In this document: one piece after another, positions 54,621 to 64,000 of the stretch
How the letters are laid out: the number at the start of each line of letters is the position of its first letter
Position numbering within the stretch: position 1 is the first letter of the stretch
Assembly: GCA_029310945.1 (NCBI GenBank)
Contig: JARJFC010000015.1
Span: 30,227-94,226, forward strand
DNA from: Leptospira sp. 96542
GTDB taxonomy: Bacteria > Spirochaetota > Leptospiria > Leptospirales > Leptospiraceae
Length of the DNA: 64,000 bases
Reading direction: 5' to 3'
Made by a program: the position numbers and the translations under genes
The notes under the pieces: model-generated
What the model saw: only the letters and a program-made list of their open reading frames with translations
Told to the model about the DNA's origin: nothing
Database searches by the model: none

Positions 54621-55375
54621 TGGGATCAAATTCAGGATTCAATTTTTTCAGAAAGATATGGCATATTCTGGGGCTTATCATTCCCATAACCCTTTACCTA
54701 GACCCTTTTTCGCAAAGTTTTGGACTACTTTTCGCAACGAGAGCCATCCTTGTCACGAGTCTTGGGGTGTTTTTGATTCTTCTGTTTTTACTCGAACTTG
54801 TCCGCCTCAAACACCCAGGTTTTGAATCTTTCTTTTATACATATTTTGGATTCCTAATGAAAGAATCAGAACGAAAACGTTTCAACGGAACCGTTCCTTA
54901 TTTTTTTGCAAACTTCCTTGTCGTTTTATTTTTTCCACCGGCGGTTGCTATTTTGTCCATTCTCTTTCTTGTGATTGGGGATCCAAGTGCTGCCTATATT
55001 GGTTCAAAATACGGAAAACATAGGTTTTATAATGGAAAATCAAGAGAAGGAATTCTTGGGTTTTTCATACCCGCTTTTCTTTTTTCTGTGATCACACTCT
55101 ATCTCATCTCTTCCGAAGATCCCCATCATTTTTTGAGCGTTATGGGAGCAGACGGTGTCGAATGGAAACCAATCATCATCGCATTTTTCGGAGTGTTTGC
55201 CGCCTGTACTACGGAATTTTTTGCAAACACCACCGCTAAGGGACTGATTGATGACAATTTACTCATCCCACTGGTTGGGGCAGTGACCATTTCGGTAGGC
55301 TCGGTTTTCTTCCTTGCAGGAACTCCAGAACCCTTTTTATTTTCACCAATGGATCTTTATCAATCCATAAAATGA
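54620..55375 (+). CDS. Dolichol-kinase/phosphatidate-cytidylyltransferase-like membrane protein
   Basis: The 251-residue polytopic protein (GTG start) has about seven membrane segments. Features include RKIWHILGL at the N-terminus, the loop IGDPSAAYIGSKYGKHRF followed by NGKSREG, and TEFFANTTAKGLIDDNLLIPL. These mark the SEC59/VTE5/CdsA-like superfamily that transfers phosphate or CMP to polyprenol, phytol or phosphatidate lipids using CTP. The exact substrate is not certain. It shares a transcript with a STAS gene, hinting at controlled lipid synthesis. The stop lies 8 bases from the convergent gene. Confidence 0.83.
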   Translation: MGSNSGFNFFRKIWHILGLIIPITLYLDPFSQSFGLLFATRAILVTSLGVFLILLFLLELVRLKHPGFESFFYTYFGFLMKESERKRFNGTVPYFFANFLVVLFFPPAVAILSILFLVIGDPSAAYIGSKYGKHRFYNGKSREGILGFFIPAFLFSVITLYLISSEDPHHFLSVMGADGVEWKPIIIAFFGVFAACTTEFFANTTAKGLIDDNLLIPLVGAVTISVGSVFFLAGTPEPFLFSPMDLYQSIK

Positions 55376-55383
55376 TACTGAAA

Positions 55384-56001
55384 TCAATGGGGGGATTTTT
55401 TATCTTCCCAGCGTAATTCTAATTCCCTTTCTTTGGAAAAAGATTCGCCAGACGGAAGTTTTATGGTAAATACAAGTTTGATTTTTCCAAGTTTCGTAAG
55501 TTCCACTGGTTCTTTAGATCTTCCCTGGTGTCGAAATTCTTCCTTCAAAATGGCTCCAAGATAATGAAACCCAATCACTGCAGATTCTGAAATTTGGAAA
55601 CCTTCCATTTCTTCCGTCGTATTTCCCAGTGTTAGGTTGGCAGAGTAATGGTTTCTGAATTGGCTTTTTTCCTGGGTTGTCAATTGTTTTGCAAACTGGA
55701 TCCTAAATCCAGGGGTTTCTCTGGCTGTAAAATAAAGAAAATTTCCGAAGTCTTCCCAGTTTGGGTCTGGTTTTATAAACTTCGACTGATCGAGATACAC
55801 AACTTCAAAATCCTTTTTGGGTTCTGTACAATCCAATTTAGAATTAAAATTATCACAAAGCTGGAAAACGGTCTCACTGCTCGGTGAGTGACAAAGTATA
55901 CAATTTGCCAAAACCATGGCGTAAAACAAATTACGAACCAAACCAAAGGAAAAATTTGGTTTGGTTCGGTTTGGTTTAGTTTTTGAATTTATTGAACTCA
56001 T
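55384..56001 (-). CDS. Probable lipoprotein of unknown function, start uncertain
   Basis: From ATG 56001 (205 residues) the first 25 residues include a TKPNRTKPN repeat that is encoded by one arm of a strong hairpin. Then comes a possible lipoprotein signal, LVRNLFYAMVLANC, with Cys after LAN. A TTG at that LVRN point would give a neat signal peptide and would put the hairpin in the 5' leader. The rest has no recognisable domain, though the C-terminal IKLVFTIKLPSGESFSKE suggests beta structure. It overlaps the end of the DUF4416 gene if ATG 56001 is used. It is last in the enolase-led operon. Confidence 0.65.
   Translation of the reverse strand: MSSINSKTKPNRTKPNFSFGLVRNLFYAMVLANCILCHSPSSETVFQLCDNFNSKLDCTEPKKDFEVVYLDQSKFIKPDPNWEDFGNFLYFTARETPGFRIQFAKQLTTQEKSQFRNHYSANLTLGNTTEEMEGFQISESAVIGFHYLGAILKEEFRHQGRSKEPVELTKLGKIKLVFTIKLPSGESFSKERELELRWEDKKSPH
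55934..55968. repeat. Perfect 14-base inverted repeat (hairpin)
   Basis: The arms CGAACCAAACCAAA and TTTGGTTTGGTTCG are perfect complements with a 7-base spacer, and two further GGTTT-like units follow. On the minus strand the hairpin starts 8 bases after the DUF4416 stop codon. It could be a terminator, an attenuator or an RNA-stability element; it lacks a long T run directly after it on that strand. Alternatively, it is inside the next ORF if the ATG at 56001 is used. Confidence 0.85.
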
Positions 56002-56503
56002 AGGATTCGCGGAGAGTGGTAAAAAAATACACAACATCCTTCTCCTTAAAAAAATTGGGGGCAGTGTTATGCGGATTCAATTTACCTTGTGTAAAGGAGT
56101 ACACGGCTTCCGCATAAACTCCTTGGAATAAATATATCCTGTGGAAATCATCCTTTGACTTTGTTATGACCACGTTGTGTGCTGTCACATACCCTGGAAC
56201 GATGAGAACCGATGGATCTTTTTTTTGGAGAAGGTTTTGTACATCCAAACACTCTTTTTTTTTCTCCACAATCTCTTCTCTGTGAATTCTCTGTTTGAAA
56301 GACAAGACCTTAGAACGATTGTTTGGGTAGGCAATTTCTTTTTCATAATCATCAAGAGTGAAACGGGAGAGGGGACTCGACTCATACATAATTTTGGAAA
56401 ATCGTTTTTCGAAAATTTGTTTCACTTCGAATAAAATATCTTCTTCTTGGTAACAAAGGATGCAGAAAAAAGAAACACCGATTGGTCTTTCCAATGTTTC
56501 CAT
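55976..56503 (-). CDS. DUF4416 family protein
   Basis: The 175-residue protein has the conserved blocks of DUF4416: the N-terminal RPIGVSFFCILCYQEEDI, the central R-S-SFK region, VPGYVTAHNVVITKSKDDFH, the HRIYLFQGVYAEAVYSF strand and the C-terminal YFFTTLRESYE. No enzymatic role is established for the family. It starts 5 bases after the tldE-like gene stop, so it is likely part of the same operon. A 14-bp hairpin follows its stop. Confidence 0.85.
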   Translation of the reverse strand: METLERPIGVSFFCILCYQEEDILFEVKQIFEKRFSKIMYESSPLSRFTLDDYEKEIAYPNNRSKVLSFKQRIHREEIVEKKKECLDVQNLLQKKDPSVLIVPGYVTAHNVVITKSKDDFHRIYLFQGVYAEAVYSFTQGKLNPHNTAPNFFKEKDVVYFFTTLRESYEFNKFKN

Positions 56504-56508
56504 AATGC

Positions 56509-57885
56509 CTAACCTGTAACCCCCGTTACGGAAAACCCATCAAGGAGAATGTATGGAACAAAATAGGATTCACCGAGCAGTTCCCCTTCTTTGGATATGG
56601 CTTCGATTTGGTTCATCGCCTGGAACACATTGCCCACAACTTGCACTTCTTTCACTGGGATTTTTTCACCAGCTTCCAAAACATACCCACCCTTAATGAC
56701 GCCAGAAAAATCCCCTGACGGACCGTCGCTCGTTCCAGATATCCGATTCACGAAAAGTGTTTTACCTGTTTGGTTGAAAAATTCATCTTTGGGAGTTTGG
56801 CCAGGTTGGATTTGTAATTGCCTTGGACCGGCTGACGGTAGGCTTTGTGCACCACCCGTGGCAAAACCATTCGATTTTTTGAAACCAGCTTTTTTTGCCT
56901 CAAAGGTATTGTAAAAGTAAGTATCCAAAACTCCGTTTGTGAGTATCGGTTGTTTTTTTGTTGCCTGTCCTTCTCTGTCGAAACTCGTGGTTCCCGCATA
57001 ACCTGGAATGGTCGGATCATCCCAAATATTGAGGAGGGAACTTGCCACTTGTTTGCCCAAATTTCCTGCCATCTTACTTTTACCCTTACGAAGGCTTGTT
57101 CCATTGAGAGATCCAATGAAGGATCCTAGAAAGAATGAATACACAGCATCAGGTGGGAGTAAAACCTTTCCTTTGAAACTGGGATAGGTTCTGGCATTCA
57201 GAGCGCCCATACATTTTTCGCCAAAAGTAGAAAATGCTTTTTCGAACCTAGGTAAAAATTCGGACTTATGATTCCCTGAAGCAGAGTCGTAATCAAAACT
57301 CCCCACAAGATCGCCATCCACGGCCATCCCCATAAAAGAACCCGATATCCCCGCACCGATTTCGCCCACAGAAATACCTTTCGAAGATACAATGAGTTTG
57401 AATCCTTTGGAAATCGAAAATTCTCCCGAATCAATATTCACTTTTGGAAACTTCTCACTTCTAAGCCCAAGTGTGGTTTTGGCAAAACCTACCAAATCTT
57501 CCATTCCCAATCCATCAATGGTCGGGTCATAGGAATCGAAGGTTTTCAGAATGGGATCCGGTTCAGGCAGTACCAAATCCAAATCGGGAGTTGTTTGTGC
57601 TTTTGCCAAAGAATATGCTTCTTTTATGGATTCATACAAACTCGGTAAATGATTCGAAACACTGAACCCTTGTTTGCCTGCTGTGACGACACGGATTCCA
57701 AACATATTTTCTTCTGTGGCTGTGCAGTTGTTGAGGTCATTTTTTTCGAGGGATACATCCTCCGAATAACCATAACTTGAAAAGATTTCAACCTCATCTA
57801 TCCCTTCGGACTTTGCTTTGGAAATGAGAGATCCTAAAATATCTTTTTGCGATTCGATTTTTTTTTGAATGGAATTTCTATCCAT
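56509..57885 (-). CDS. pmbA: TldE/PmbA-type metalloprotease partner
   Basis: TldE (PmbA) pairs with TldD to form a heterodimeric protease that degrades unfolded peptides and processes some ribosomal peptides. The 458-residue protein lacks an HExxxH motif, as expected for the TldE side, and has the family's C-terminal glycine-rich blocks (FATGGAQSLPSAGPRQLQI, VNRISGTSDGPSGDFSG). Its ATG overlaps the tldD stop by one base, the normal order in TldD/E pairs. Confidence 0.92.
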   Translation of the reverse strand: MDRNSIQKKIESQKDILGSLISKAKSEGIDEVEIFSSYGYSEDVSLEKNDLNNCTATEENMFGIRVVTAGKQGFSVSNHLPSLYESIKEAYSLAKAQTTPDLDLVLPEPDPILKTFDSYDPTIDGLGMEDLVGFAKTTLGLRSEKFPKVNIDSGEFSISKGFKLIVSSKGISVGEIGAGISGSFMGMAVDGDLVGSFDYDSASGNHKSEFLPRFEKAFSTFGEKCMGALNARTYPSFKGKVLLPPDAVYSFFLGSFIGSLNGTSLRKGKSKMAGNLGKQVASSLLNIWDDPTIPGYAGTTSFDREGQATKKQPILTNGVLDTYFYNTFEAKKAGFKKSNGFATGGAQSLPSAGPRQLQIQPGQTPKDEFFNQTGKTLFVNRISGTSDGPSGDFSGVIKGGYVLEAGEKIPVKEVQVVGNVFQAMNQIEAISKEGELLGESYFVPYILLDGFSVTGVTG

Positions 57886-59270
57886 TATTTACCACCAAGT
57901 AATACTTTGGTACGAACATAGGGACCACCTGCATCCACTTTGGCAGGTTGCCCCTTACCACAATGGCCAGAACCTAAATCCCATTTGAATTCTTTAGAAA
58001 CCATATCCACATTTTGTAAAACGTCAAAGGCGAGACCAGAGACTGTAACACCTTTCAAAAGTTCGGTGATCTTTCCGTTCCGAATCCGATAAGCTTTTTG
58101 TACAGCAAACATAAATTCTCCCGTGGCATCTGCCTGGCCATTTTTGGGGCCATCCAAAAAATACCCATCCTTTGTGTTTGCGATCATTTCATCCAAACTA
58201 GAATTTCCTGGAACCAAATACGTATTTCGCATCCGGATGAGGGGCACATCGGAATACTCCCATGCACGGGCGGAACCTGTTGGTTTCACACCAAAACGCT
58301 CTGCCGTTTCCCTGTTGTGGAGGTAGGATTTTAAAATTCCATTTTCAATGATGGTGGTTTTTTCTGTGATCACACCTTCATCATCGACCGGTATGGTTCC
58401 TCCTGCTCCTTCGTAGTATTCGGAAATTCCAGAGTCACATAACGAAACCAAATCGGATCCAACACGGGTTCCAATTTTACCTTTGGCCACAGACCCAGAG
58501 AGGACAAAATCTGCTTCAACAGTATGGCCAATGGCTTCATGGACAAGTAAACCAACAATGGAGGGTGATAAGATGACCGTTGACAATCCGCCATCCGGTA
58601 GGGTGGATTTGAGTAGATCGATTGCTGTTTTACAAGCTTCTTCTGAAATTTGTTCTGGGTTTTGAGATCGGAATAAGCAATCCCACCCGCCAGTCACACC
58701 GATGGAATGGGAACCAGATTCCATTTTATCAATTTCTTTGGCTACGGCATTGACCCGAAATTCTGGTCGAACAATGGAAAAAAAACTATCAGCTCCATCG
58801 GTTGTTACAATTGCCTTTTCTTCGAAAATTTCCGTATAACCGCAACCCACAGACTGCAGGAGGTTTGAACTAGTTTGGGCTCTGTTTTGAACGCCTAAAA
58901 CCAGTTCCATTTTCTCCTCTACAGAACGGTTGCGAAAATCGTCCAGACCCTTGCCGATGAAGTCCCCTTTTGCAAAATTGGCTTTGGGGAGATTCGGGAT
59001 TTTTTCAGCCCGAAGGGATGATGAAATTTCTGCTGCCTTTTTCGCGGTACGAATTGCATTTTGAATAGAGGATTTGGAAATTTCTCCCGTAGAAGCAAAA
59101 CCCCAGGTTCCATTGGAAAGCACACGAACACCAACCCCGGTTCGTTTGCGGAGAGAGCTTGATTCCACACGTCCCTTTTCCGCAAAAAAAGATCGGCTTT
59201 CCTTGTGTTGGTAACGGAGCTCAACAAATCCCGACTCGAAAGCCAAACATTCTTTTAAAAGATCCCGCAT
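57885..59270 (-). CDS. tldD: TldD metalloprotease
   Basis: TldD is the catalytic half of the TldD/E protease. From ATG 59270 the protein has 461 residues; GAGGT lies 4 bases before it. The motif HEAIGH at about 243-248 in LVHEAIGHTVEADFVLSG is the zinc site, and the C-terminal CGKGQPAKVDAGGPYVR block with the metal-binding Cys is present. An ATG at 59297 would extend it by nine residues and overlap the hydrolase gene. Lies in the eno-ftsB-clpP-hydrolase-tldD-pmbA unit. Confidence 0.94.
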   Translation of the reverse strand: MRDLLKECLAFESGFVELRYQHKESRSFFAEKGRVESSSLRKRTGVGVRVLSNGTWGFASTGEISKSSIQNAIRTAKKAAEISSSLRAEKIPNLPKANFAKGDFIGKGLDDFRNRSVEEKMELVLGVQNRAQTSSNLLQSVGCGYTEIFEEKAIVTTDGADSFFSIVRPEFRVNAVAKEIDKMESGSHSIGVTGGWDCLFRSQNPEQISEEACKTAIDLLKSTLPDGGLSTVILSPSIVGLLVHEAIGHTVEADFVLSGSVAKGKIGTRVGSDLVSLCDSGISEYYEGAGGTIPVDDEGVITEKTTIIENGILKSYLHNRETAERFGVKPTGSARAWEYSDVPLIRMRNTYLVPGNSSLDEMIANTKDGYFLDGPKNGQADATGEFMFAVQKAYRIRNGKITELLKGVTVSGLAFDVLQNVDMVSKEFKWDLGSGHCGKGQPAKVDAGGPYVRTKVLLGGK

Positions 59271-59278
59271 AACTACCT

Positions 59279-60295
59279 CTATATTTTTTTTAAACAACCA
59301 TCAAAAAAATTCATTATAATTTTGGGCAACCAACGTCCTTCTGGCAATTCAGGGCTTGAATCTGACACAAAACCAACATGCCCTCCCTGTTTGGTGAGGA
59401 CGGTTTGTATTATTGGAAACGACTTCCAATTGATTTCATGCCAAACCTCAGCCGGTACAACCGGATCATCTTCCGCATGCACAACTAACCCTGGGGTTTT
59501 GATTGTTTTCAGATAATTGATACTGGAACATAGATTATAATATTCGAATACGTTCGCATAACCAGAAACTGGTGCTGTGAAAAAATCATCAAAATCAAAA
59601 AAACTTTTACTTCTTAAAACTCTTTGTTTCACTTTTTCAGAAATATCATAAATTCCAGATTCTACCTTTTCTTTCATTGTATCCAAAAAATGATCTCGGT
59701 AAAAACTGCCAGCTTTTGAATCGATAAAGTCACAACTTCGTTTTAAATCCAGGGGAGGGGAGGTGGCTGTAAAAGCCTTTGCAAAATGTTCTCTTTTTTC
59801 GCCCAAAAATTTCATAACCATATTTGCGGAAAGCGAAAACCCTGAGAGGAAAATATGGTGCGAAAAATTTTTGTGAATATAACGGAGAACAACCTCCAAA
59901 TCTTCTGATTGGCCAGCGTTGTATGGTTTTTTGGCGAGCCCGAGTCCCCGCCCGCAATTACGCAAATTCATCCGCACCACACCATATCCCCGGTCCAGTG
60001 CTTCTTTCCCAATGCTCACCATATAATGAGATTCAGAACTGCCTTCCATCCCGTGTACGAGGAGTAAATACACCCCATTGAATTTTACGGAATTTTTATG
60101 AATTTTGGCAATGGGTGGGTTGTGTTCCAACCAAAGGTGATCGCCTGACTCGTCTTTTGTGGGGATGAGGATACTCTCAGAATAATACTCATCCTCCAAA
60201 CGATTGTCTGGAGGAAAAAGTAGATTGTACACAGTTTGTAAATGTGGTCCTGCTAAAAAACGTTTTGGCTTGAAGGTAGCGTTAGACGACGTCAA
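59279..60295 (-). CDS. YheT-like alpha/beta hydrolase
   Basis: The 338-residue protein has the YheT-type start [16 protein letters not shown], oxyanion region [15 protein letters not shown], nucleophile elbow [15 protein letters not shown] with Ser154, Asp in [11 protein letters not shown] and His in KQGGHVGF. The elbow reads GFSLS rather than the usual GxSxG, a small deviation. The triad seems complete. Start is TTG 60295, which overlaps clpP by 14 bases; no ATG lies nearby. Confidence 0.86.
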   Translation of the reverse strand: MTSSNATFKPKRFLAGPHLQTVYNLLFPPDNRLEDEYYSESILIPTKDESGDHLWLEHNPPIAKIHKNSVKFNGVYLLLVHGMEGSSESHYMVSIGKEALDRGYGVVRMNLRNCGRGLGLAKKPYNAGQSEDLEVVLRYIHKNFSHHIFLSGFSLSANMVMKFLGEKREHFAKAFTATSPPLDLKRSCDFIDSKAGSFYRDHFLDTMKEKVESGIYDISEKVKQRVLRSKSFFDFDDFFTAPVSGYANVFEYYNLCSSINYLKTIKTPGLVVHAEDDPVVPAEVWHEINWKSFPIIQTVLTKQGGHVGFVSDSSPELPEGRWLPKIIMNFFDGCLKKI

Positions 60296-60890
60296 TTTTG
60301 TCTACAATTTTATCCACAATGCCGTAAGCCAAAGCTTCTTCCGCATCCATATAATAATCTCTATCTGTATCTTCCACTAATTGCTCGTAGGATTTACCAC
60401 AGGCTGCAGCCAACATCCGATTCAGTTTTTCTTTCGTTTTGATGATGTCTTCTGCATGGATGAGTAGGTCTGTTGCAGGTGCTTGGATTTGACCACCGAT
60501 GGATGGTTGGTGAATCATCACCCGACCATTCGGCCAAATATAACGATGACCTTTTTTCCCGCCGATGAGTAAAATCGAACCCATTGATGCTGCCATTCCC
60601 ATACAAACCGTATGCACAGGAGAACTTATCATCTGCATTGTGTCGTACACAACCATACCCGATGTAACCACACCACCCGGGCTATTGATGTAAAACGTAA
60701 TGGGTTTGCCTGGATCCACCATTTCCAAATACATGAGTTTGGCTGTGAGTTCCTTTGAGGATTCGTCTGTCACTGCCCCCCAGAGAAAAATTTTCCTTTG
60801 TTCCAGGAATTTTTTTCCCATGTTTTTGTCGCTAATGAGGTCTTGGATTGTTTCAGAAATTTCTTTTTCGGGTTTTTCTTCTTCTGGCAT
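60282..60890 (-). CDS. clpP: ATP-dependent Clp protease proteolytic subunit ClpP
   Basis: ClpP is the serine-protease barrel of Clp complexes. The 202-residue protein has Ser102 in MGMAASMGS, His127 in [10 protein letters not shown] and Asp175 in VEDTDRD, the catalytic triad. Length is normal. The gene starts 2 bases after the ftsB stop and overlaps the next hydrolase gene. Partner ATPases ClpX/ClpA are not in the window. Leptospira have more than one ClpP; which paralogue this is cannot be decided here. Confidence 0.96.
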   Translation of the reverse strand: MPEEEKPEKEISETIQDLISDKNMGKKFLEQRKIFLWGAVTDESSKELTAKLMYLEMVDPGKPITFYINSPGGVVTSGMVVYDTMQMISSPVHTVCMGMAASMGSILLIGGKKGHRYIWPNGRVMIHQPSIGGQIQAPATDLLIHAEDIIKTKEKLNRMLAAACGKSYEQLVEDTDRDYYMDAEEALAYGIVDKIVDKIDVV

Positions 60891-60891
60891 A

Positions 60892-61344
60892 TTAAATCAG
60901 TCTTTTGGAGTTAGACGTATGAGGCAAGCGTTTCAGTTTCCAATAAACCCCAAGTACGAGGAAAACACTGAAAGAAAGGTAAAAGAAACGAATGAGAGAA
61001 AGCGGAGGAACAGACAATTCAGCTTGCACATTGGCCTTTTGGATCCTTCCCTTTTCCTCTCCAACCGGAAGGATTGGGTCTTCAAATTTCAATACGTATG
61101 CGTTTTCAGAAAGGAGGTAGTACTTCCTCGCTTCCTTTTCCAAGGCATAACTGTCGTTTTTTAACCTACGTTCCTTTTCTTCCAGTCCTTGGTTTTCGAG
61201 GATGAGCCTTTCCACCTCTCCTGTTACCCGATCTAATTCCTTGTTTAGCTTCATTCTTTCTGCGAGACCTGCACCCGAAAGTACAAATACATAAAACAAG
61301 GCAGAAAGATAAAACACAACAAAGGAAGCTCGGGCAGGTGTCAT
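60892..61344 (-). CDS. ftsB: FtsB/DivIC-like septum formation protein with second membrane segment
   Basis: This 150-residue protein has one membrane segment near residues 8-28, then a coiled coil (about 30-78, [21 protein letters not shown]) and the DivIC/FtsB endpoint [17 protein letters not shown]. Unlike usual FtsB, a second hydrophobic segment lies at about 116-136 ([18 protein letters not shown]). Together with the FtsL-like protein at 905 it could form the FtsLB core that activates septal synthesis. It begins 3 bases after the enolase stop, a gene order (eno-ftsB) also seen in proteobacteria. Confidence 0.85.
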   Translation of the reverse strand: MTPARASFVVFYLSALFYVFVLSGAGLAERMKLNKELDRVTGEVERLILENQGLEEKERRLKNDSYALEKEARKYYLLSENAYVLKFEDPILPVGEEKGRIQKANVQAELSVPPLSLIRFFYLSFSVFLVLGVYWKLKRLPHTSNSKRLI

Positions 61345-61347
61345 TGG

Positions 61348-62664
<1,317 letters not shown>

Positions 62665-62683
62665 CTAATCTTTCTTTCCATCC

Positions 62684-62711
62684 AAATTAGGGAAATTTAA
62701 TGGTCTGACAA
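62684..62711 (-). promoter_or_regulatory. Putative promoter of the enolase operon
   Basis: On the minus strand TTGTCA (62711-62706) and TAATTT (62689-62684) are separated by 16 bases, about 35 bases before the enolase ATG. An AGGAG ribosome site follows 12 bases before the start. It is in the 121-base divergent gap with lepA. It rests on sequence similarity to sigma70 boxes only. Confidence 0.35.
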
Positions 62712-62770
62712 TAAACTTTTTAGACAAAGTGCCCCTTCCCAGGAAAATGACTTAAAAAGAAGAGGAATCC

Positions 62771-64000
62771 GTGAACGAACGCCAAAAATTCACCCGAAAT
62801 TTTTCCATCATCGCCCATGTGGATCATGGAAAATCCACCTTGGCCGATCGTTTGCTCGAAATTGGTCTCGTCACAGACCAACGGACGAAAAAGGACCAAA
62901 TCCTCGATTCCATGGACATTGAAAGGGAACGTGGGATCACAATCAAAGCCAATAATGCCTCTTTTGATTATAGAGCAAAGGATGGAAATACCTACCACCT
63001 AAACCTCATCGACACCCCAGGCCATGTGGATTTTACGTACGAAGTGTCCCGTTCCCTTGCAGCATGCGAAGGGGTTTTACTCATAGTGGATGCGAGCCAA
63101 GGGGTGGAAGCCCAAACTCTTGCCAACCTTTACCTAGCGATGGAGTTAGATCTTCGCATAATTCCCGTTATAAATAAAATTGATTTACCTTCAGCCGATA
63201 TTGACAAATGTAAAATCATGATCGAAGAATCTCTTGGTTTGAATGCAGATGAAGCTATACCGATCTCTGCTAAAACGGGTCTCAATGTACAGGACGTTCT
63301 CGAATCCATTTGTTATCTCCTCCCACCGCCAAAAGGAAACATCGAAGAACCCTTAAAGGCTCTCATTTATGATTCTTTTTTTGACACCTATATGGGTGTG
63401 GTCGCTAAAGTACGGCTCTATGATGGGCACCTAAAAAAAGGTGAAACAATACATATGATGAATATCGGTAGGCAATTTACTGTCACCGAAGTAGGCATCA
63501 ACCGCCTGTCTATGGTATCCATGGATGAATTACAAGCAGGTGACGTTGGTTATGTGGTGGCTGGAATGAAAAAAATGGGGGATGCCAAAACCGGCGACAC
63601 CATCACTCACGCAAACAGGCAAACCGCAGAAGATGTAAAAGGTTTTAAGGATGCAAAACCAATGGTTTTTGCTGGGCTTTTTCCAATCAACGGGGAAGAC
63701 TTTGACGCCCTTGTAGACGCCATCGAAAAACTTAAATTGAACGATTCTGCACTTACCTTTGAAAGAGAAAATTCGGCTGCTCTTGGGTTCGGATTTCGTG
63801 TTGGGTATTTGGGTCTTCTCCATATGGAAATTGTCCAGGAAAGATTGGAACGCGAATTCAATTTGGCTCTGATAACGACTGCCCCCTCTGTAAAATTTCG
63901 CATAACAACCACAAAGGGTGATGAACTGGAAGTGGATAATCCAAGTAAGTGGCCTGATCCCATTCTCATCGGCAAATCGGAAGAACCTTTTGTAAAAGCA
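62771..64000 (+). CDS. lepA: Elongation factor 4 (LepA), 3' end cut by window
   Basis: LepA is a translational GTPase that back-translocates or remodels stalled ribosomes. The visible 410 codons start with GTG 62771, preceded by AGAGGA. They show the G-domain motifs AHVDHGKST (G1), RGITI (G2), DTPGHVD (G3), NKIDLPSAD (G4) and SAKTG (G5), then domains 2-3 with [15 protein letters not shown] typical of LepA/EF-G. The C-terminal LepA-specific domain lies beyond the window. The alternative, an EF-G/TypA protein, is excluded by the [20 protein letters not shown] start and the short G domain. Confidence 0.96.
   Translation, partial: MNERQKFTRNFSIIAHVDHGKSTLADRLLEIGLVTDQRTKKDQILDSMDIERERGITIKANNASFDYRAKDGNTYHLNLIDTPGHVDFTYEVSRSLAACEGVLLIVDASQGVEAQTLANLYLAMELDLRIIPVINKIDLPSADIDKCKIMIEESLGLNADEAIPISAKTGLNVQDVLESICYLLPPPKGNIEEPLKALIYDSFFDTYMGVVAKVRLYDGHLKKGETIHMMNIGRQFTVTEVGINRLSMVSMDELQAGDVGYVVAGMKKMGDAKTGDTITHANRQTAEDVKGFKDAKPMVFAGLFPINGEDFDALVDAIEKLKLNDSALTFERENSAALGFGFRVGYLGLLHMEIVQERLEREFNLALITTAPSVKFRITTTKGDELEVDNPSKWPDPILIGKSEEPFVKA

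Noticed and set aside
60700..61164. 154-residue + strand ORF over clpP and ftsB
   Set aside because: It is a shadow frame over clear genes on the other strand.

Overview
This window looks like chromosomal DNA of a Leptospira-type spirochaete, probably from the saprophytic or environmental side of the genus. The reasons are AT-rich DNA with tightly packed genes, lipoprotein signals ending in FQNC, FQDC or FQSC, a LptD-type outer-membrane protein, a meso-DAP-type MurE, many signalling proteins (SpoIIE phosphatase, STAS, GGDEF/EAL, hybrid kinase) and frequent TTG/GTG starts. The genus is an inference from gene content and protein style, not from a marker gene. I see no rRNA, tRNA, CRISPR array, transposase or prophage gene.

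Layout. 1-7574 (+) is a trimmed division and cell-wall cluster: rsmH (5' end cut by the window), ftsL-like, murE, mraY, ftsW, murG, murC. Transpeptidase ftsI and murD are missing from their usual places. 7578-10606 (-) is murF-purE-purK. 10659-13913 (+) holds a Gfo/Idh/MocA oxidoreductase, an ABC1/UbiB-type kinase and lspA. 13914-16537 (-) has a large unknown charged protein and a nitrilase-fold protein lacking its cysteine; they are divergent from a MoxR ATPase/VWA pair (16660-18652). 18728-24570 has a PrsW-like membrane protein, an envelope protein of unknown role, a SpoIIE-type phosphatase with a TPR-like partner, and a STAS protein. 24671-31165 has a small unknown ORF, a pseudo-receiver-PAS-degenerate GGDEF-EAL protein, a MORN lipoprotein, a UvrD-type helicase, an odd receiver/histidine-kinase protein and a small membrane ORF.

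31311-39918 (+) runs lptD, an initiating sugar transferase, gatC, gatA, hisF and a sodium:solute symporter. 39915-45020 (-) is folD, an AXE1-like hydrolase, cysS, an rlmB-like methyltransferase and a lipase-like lipoprotein. 45075-47248 (+) is asnS and a TPR-like protein. 47211-54193 (-) holds a coiled-coil protein, a SurA/PPIase-like lipoprotein, a double-HTH regulator with its own terminator, an NSS-family transporter with a 38-residue partner peptide, a DinG/XPD-like helicase and a secreted protein. 54267-55375 (+) is a STAS protein and a dolichol-kinase/CDP-diglyceride-synthetase-like membrane protein. 55384-62649 (-) is a probable long operon eno-ftsB/divIC-clpP-hydrolase-tldD-tldE-DUF4416-unknown. 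62771-64000 (+) is the 5' part of lepA.

How the genes fit together. Much of the window serves the envelope: peptidoglycan precursors (MurE, MraY, MurG, MurC, MurF), division (FtsL, FtsW, FtsB), lipoprotein maturation (LspA), LPS export (LptD) and glycan initiation. A second theme is regulation by partner switching and cyclic-di-GMP-type proteins, several with key residues altered. A recurring structural trait is that convergent genes meet or overlap at their stop codons, leaving no room for ordinary terminators.
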